This document shows positions 14,699-17,004 of a DNA stretch of 17,004 bases, piece by piece (position 1 is the stretch's first letter; each line of letters starts with the position of its first letter). The translations under genes and the position numbers were made by a program. The notes under the pieces were generated by a model. That model saw nothing but the letters and a program-made list of their open reading frames with translations. It was not told where the DNA came from and ran no database searches. Source of the stretch: Bordetella parapertussis. GTDB taxonomy: Bacteria > Pseudomonadota > Gammaproteobacteria > Burkholderiales > SG8-39. The DNA lies in the NCBI GenBank assembly GCA_945906975.1, contig CAMDRY010000026.1, forward strand, positions 1-17,004. The letters are read 5' to 3'.

Positions 14699-16875
14699 AC
14701 CTCGCATTCAAACTGGCGCAAATAGACCCAAGCCTGCCCAGACTGCCGGGCAGCCTGCAGGTCAACCGCCAGCTCGGCCAGTGGCTCAAATTCCACGCCG
14801 ACGGCAATGTGTCGGTCTATTCGGGCAAGGTCGAAATCGGCCAGGGCATCATCACCGCGCTGGCGCAAATCGTCGCCGAGGAGCTCGACCTCACCCTTGC
14901 ACGGGTGCGCATGGTGCCCGCCTGCACCGCCACCAGCCCCGACGAGCAGGTGACCTCGGGCAGCATGTCGGTGCAGGAATCGGGCACCGCGCTGCGCCAC
15001 GCTTGCGCCGAGGCGCGCGCCATTTACCTCGAGGCCGCGGCAACACGGCTCGAAGTGCCGCTCGCCGACCTCGAAGTCACCGACGGCACCATACGCGTGC
15101 GCGGCACCGACCGGCTGACCAGCTACTGGGCCCTCGCCGATGACGATCTGCTCGATCGCGAGGCCACCGGCAAGGTTGAACCCAAATTGGCCGGCTCCCA
15201 CCATATCGTCGGCAGCGCCGTGCCGCGCTTCGACATTCCCGACAAGGTCACCGGCAAACCGCGCTTTGTGCACGATATGACACTGCCGGGCATGCTTTAC
15301 GGCCGCGTCGCCCGCCCACCCTCACCGGGTGCAGAACTCCTTGATGTCGACTTCGCCGCAGTGCGGGCGATAGCCGGAGTGGTCACCACCGTGCGCGACG
15401 GCCGCTTTCTGGGCGTCATCGCCGAGCGCGAGGAGGTCGCCGTCAAGGCGCTGAAAACGCTCATCGCCGCCGCCACCTGGCGCGAGACGGCGACACTACC
15501 CGACATGCACGACCTGCCGGCCTTCCTGAAGGCACAACCCGCAGACACCACCCTCGTCGGTGAAAAAAAGCCGGAAGGCGCGGCAACACCGGCGGCAAAA
15601 AGCTTTAGCGCCGCCTACGACCGCCCCTTTCTCGCCCATGCCTCCATCGGGCCCTCCTGCGCCATTGCCAAATGGAATGCCCAGACTATCGAAGTCTGGA
15701 CGCACAGCCAGGGCATTTATAACCTGCGCACCGACCTGGCCATGGCGCTGGCGCTACCTGCAGAGAGCATCATCGTGCAGCACGTCGAAGGCTCGGGTTG
15801 CTACGGACACAACCCCGCCGACGATGCCGCCTACGACGCGGTGCTGCTGGCGCGCGCCCTCCCTGCGCATTTGAGTGGACGGCCGGTGCAAATGCAGTGG
15901 ACACGCGAAGACGAACTCGCTTGGGCGCCCTTTGGCGCGGCCATGACGGTCGAACTCAAGGCCGATGTCGCTGCCGATGGCCGCATCAGCGCCTGGCAGC
16001 ACGAGATCTGGTCCAACGGCCACGGCACCCGCCCCGGTCGCGCCAACACGCCGGCGATGCTCGCCGCCTCGCATCTTGAAAAGCCCTTCGAGCGCCTGAT
16101 CGCCATCAACGCCGCGCTCGCCGCCGGCGGCGGCTCCGAGCGCAACGCCATCCCGCTTTACAACTTCGACAGCTGGCAGGCGGTCAACCACCGCGTGCTC
16201 AGCATGCCCATACGCACCTCGGCGCTGCGCTCGCTGGGCGGCCATTGCAATGTCTTTGCCATCGAATCCTTCCTCGACGAGATCGCCCTGGAACTGGGCG
16301 TTGATCCACTCGAATACCGCCTGCGCCACCTCGAAGACCCGCGCGGCCGCGCCGTGCTGGAGGCGGCGGCAAAAATGGCCGGCTGGGCCAAGCGTAACGA
16401 AAACAAAAAAGTCGAAGGCCGTGGCATGGGCATGGGCTTCAACAAATACAAGAACAGCAGCGCCTACTGCGCGGTGTTCGCCGAAATCGACGCCGGGCGC
16501 GAGGTGCGCGTCAACAAGCTGTGGATCGCCGTCGACGTGGGCCTGGTCATCAACCCCGACGGGGTGCGTAACCAGATCGAGGGCGGCGCCATCCAGACGG
16601 TGAGCTGGGTGCTCAAGGAAGCGGTGAAGTTCGACCGCACGCGCATCGAGAGCAACACCTGGGAGAGCTATCCCATCCTGCGTTTTTCCGAAATGCCCAA
16701 GATTGAAATCGAACTCATCAACCGCACCGGCGAAAAATCCGTCGGCGCGGGTGAAGCCACCCACGGCCCGGTCGCTGCGGCCATAGGCAACGCCGTGTTC
16801 GACGCGCTGGGTGTGCGCGTGCGCAGCATGCCGCTTACGGCCGAGGCGATTACGAAGGCGGCGCTGGCGGACTGA
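14695..16875 (+). CDS. Molybdopterin-binding catalytic subunit of an IorB-type hydroxylase
   Basis: 726 residues. Catalytic subunit of a xanthine oxidase-family enzyme; relatives hydroxylate N-heteroaromatic rings or oxidise aldehydes using water as oxygen donor. Visible motifs: GQG at 49-51 followed by AQIVAEELD; GSGCYGHN (366-373), the cofactor loop that reads GGGFG in many relatives; TSALRSLGGHCNVFAIESFLDEIA; WIAVDVGLVINPDGVRNQIEGG; and GAGEATHGPVAAAIGNAV with the catalytic Glu687. The true start is the ATG at 14695, overlapping the [2Fe-2S] stop by four bases (ATGA); a longer in-frame extension to 14512 only re-reads that gene. No twin-arginine signal is seen, so the enzyme is probably cytoplasmic. 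There is no C-terminal cytochrome domain such as NicB has. The substrate is unknown; context with Bug receptors and UbiD points to a heteroaromatic or aromatic carboxylate. Confidence 0.9.
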   Translation: MNLAFKLAQIDPSLPRLPGSLQVNRQLGQWLKFHADGNVSVYSGKVEIGQGIITALAQIVAEELDLTLARVRMVPACTATSPDEQVTSGSMSVQESGTALRHACAEARAIYLEAAATRLEVPLADLEVTDGTIRVRGTDRLTSYWALADDDLLDREATGKVEPKLAGSHHIVGSAVPRFDIPDKVTGKPRFVHDMTLPGMLYGRVARPPSPGAELLDVDFAAVRAIAGVVTTVRDGRFLGVIAEREEVAVKALKTLIAAATWRETATLPDMHDLPAFLKAQPADTTLVGEKKPEGAATPAAKSFSAAYDRPFLAHASIGPSCAIAKWNAQTIEVWTHSQGIYNLRTDLAMALALPAESIIVQHVEGSGCYGHNPADDAAYDAVLLARALPAHLSGRPVQMQWTREDELAWAPFGAAMTVELKADVAADGRISAWQHEIWSNGHGTRPGRANTPAMLAASHLEKPFERLIAINAALAAGGGSERNAIPLYNFDSWQAVNHRVLSMPIRTSALRSLGGHCNVFAIESFLDEIALELGVDPLEYRLRHLEDPRGRAVLEAAAKMAGWAKRNENKKVEGRGMGMGFNKYKNSSAYCAVFAEIDAGREVRVNKLWIAVDVGLVINPDGVRNQIEGGAIQTVSWVLKEAVKFDRTRIESNTWESYPILRFSEMPKIEIELINRTGEKSVGAGEATHGPVAAAIGNAVFDALGVRVRSMPLTAEAITKAALAD

Positions 16876-16896
16876 TTCGCCGGAGCGATAGGCTGA

Positions 16897-16919
16897 AAAT
16901 GCCCGTCTGGCGGGCATTT
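16897..16919 (+). terminator. Stem-loop after the Mo-hydroxylase subunit
   Basis: AAATGCCCG (16897-16905) pairs perfectly with CGGGCATTT (16911-16919) around a TCTGG loop, 21 bases after the stop codon. The A- and T-rich ends of the stem supply short U-runs in either direction, so it could act as a bidirectional terminator. Confidence 0.65.
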
Positions 16920-16934
16920 CCAGCTTATATTGCC

Positions 16935-16960
16935 GTCATTGCGAGCGCAGCGAAGCAATC
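16935..16960. repeat. Short dispersed palindromic repeat
   Basis: The 26-base sequence begins GTCATTGCGAGCG and ends CGAAGCAATC, with ATTGC and GCAAT as outer arms. Sequences of this CATTGCGAG...GAAGCAATC pattern are, from memory, scattered through intergenic DNA of many bacteria as REP-like or MITE-like elements. The remaining bases to 17004 contain nothing else I can name. Confidence 0.55.
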
Positions 16961-17004
16961 TTGTCGTTTCGTGAAAACACCAGACCTCGCCGGATTCAGA
17001 CGAG

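Overview
The window reads as chromosomal DNA of a GC-rich betaproteobacterium, probably Burkholderiales or a near relative. The grounds are the gene content and protein types: a Neisseria/Burkholderia-type OxyR, ssb and uvrA facing apart with a YajR-type transporter between them, and two Bug-type periplasmic receptors, a family greatly expanded in that group. No rRNA, tRNA, CRISPR array, integrase or transposase gene was seen. 

Layout. (1) Minus strand, about 1-4404: yajR, then ssb (translationally coupled), then after a 194-base gap an ADP-forming acyl-CoA synthetase of Pat architecture. Its C-terminal acetyltransferase domain is cut off at the left edge of the window. (2) Plus strand, 4478-8268: uvrA followed 14 bases later by oxyR. 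(3) Plus strand, 8464-10323: rubrerythrin without a rubredoxin domain, a separate 55-residue rubredoxin, and an FAD rubredoxin reductase. Together they form a complete NAD(P)H-to-peroxide electron relay. The AT-rich promoter in front carries a close match to the four-part OxyR operator, so the neighbouring oxyR probably controls it. (4) Plus strand, 10601-13042: a Bug receptor and a UbiD-family prenyl-FMN decarboxylase, ended by a clear intrinsic terminator. (5) Plus strand, 13251-16875: a second Bug receptor, a [2Fe-2S] subunit and a molybdopterin subunit of an IorAB-type hydroxylase. These three are joined by stop/start overlaps. A stem-loop and a short dispersed palindromic repeat follow.

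How they work together. Regions 2 and 3 look like a DNA-repair and peroxide-defence block. OxyR keeps the sensing Cys199 but has Ser at the resolving position 208, and its likely target is the rubrerythrin relay. Regions 4 and 5 look like a catabolic block for an unidentified aromatic or N-heteroaromatic carboxylate: capture in the periplasm (two receptors), ring hydroxylation (Mo enzyme) and decarboxylation (UbiD). No membrane transporter subunits, flavin prenyltransferase, FAD subunit or dedicated regulator lie in the window, so these must be supplied from elsewhere. The two blocks richest in leads are the OxyR-rubrerythrin circuit and the receptor/UbiD/Mo-hydroxylase cluster.
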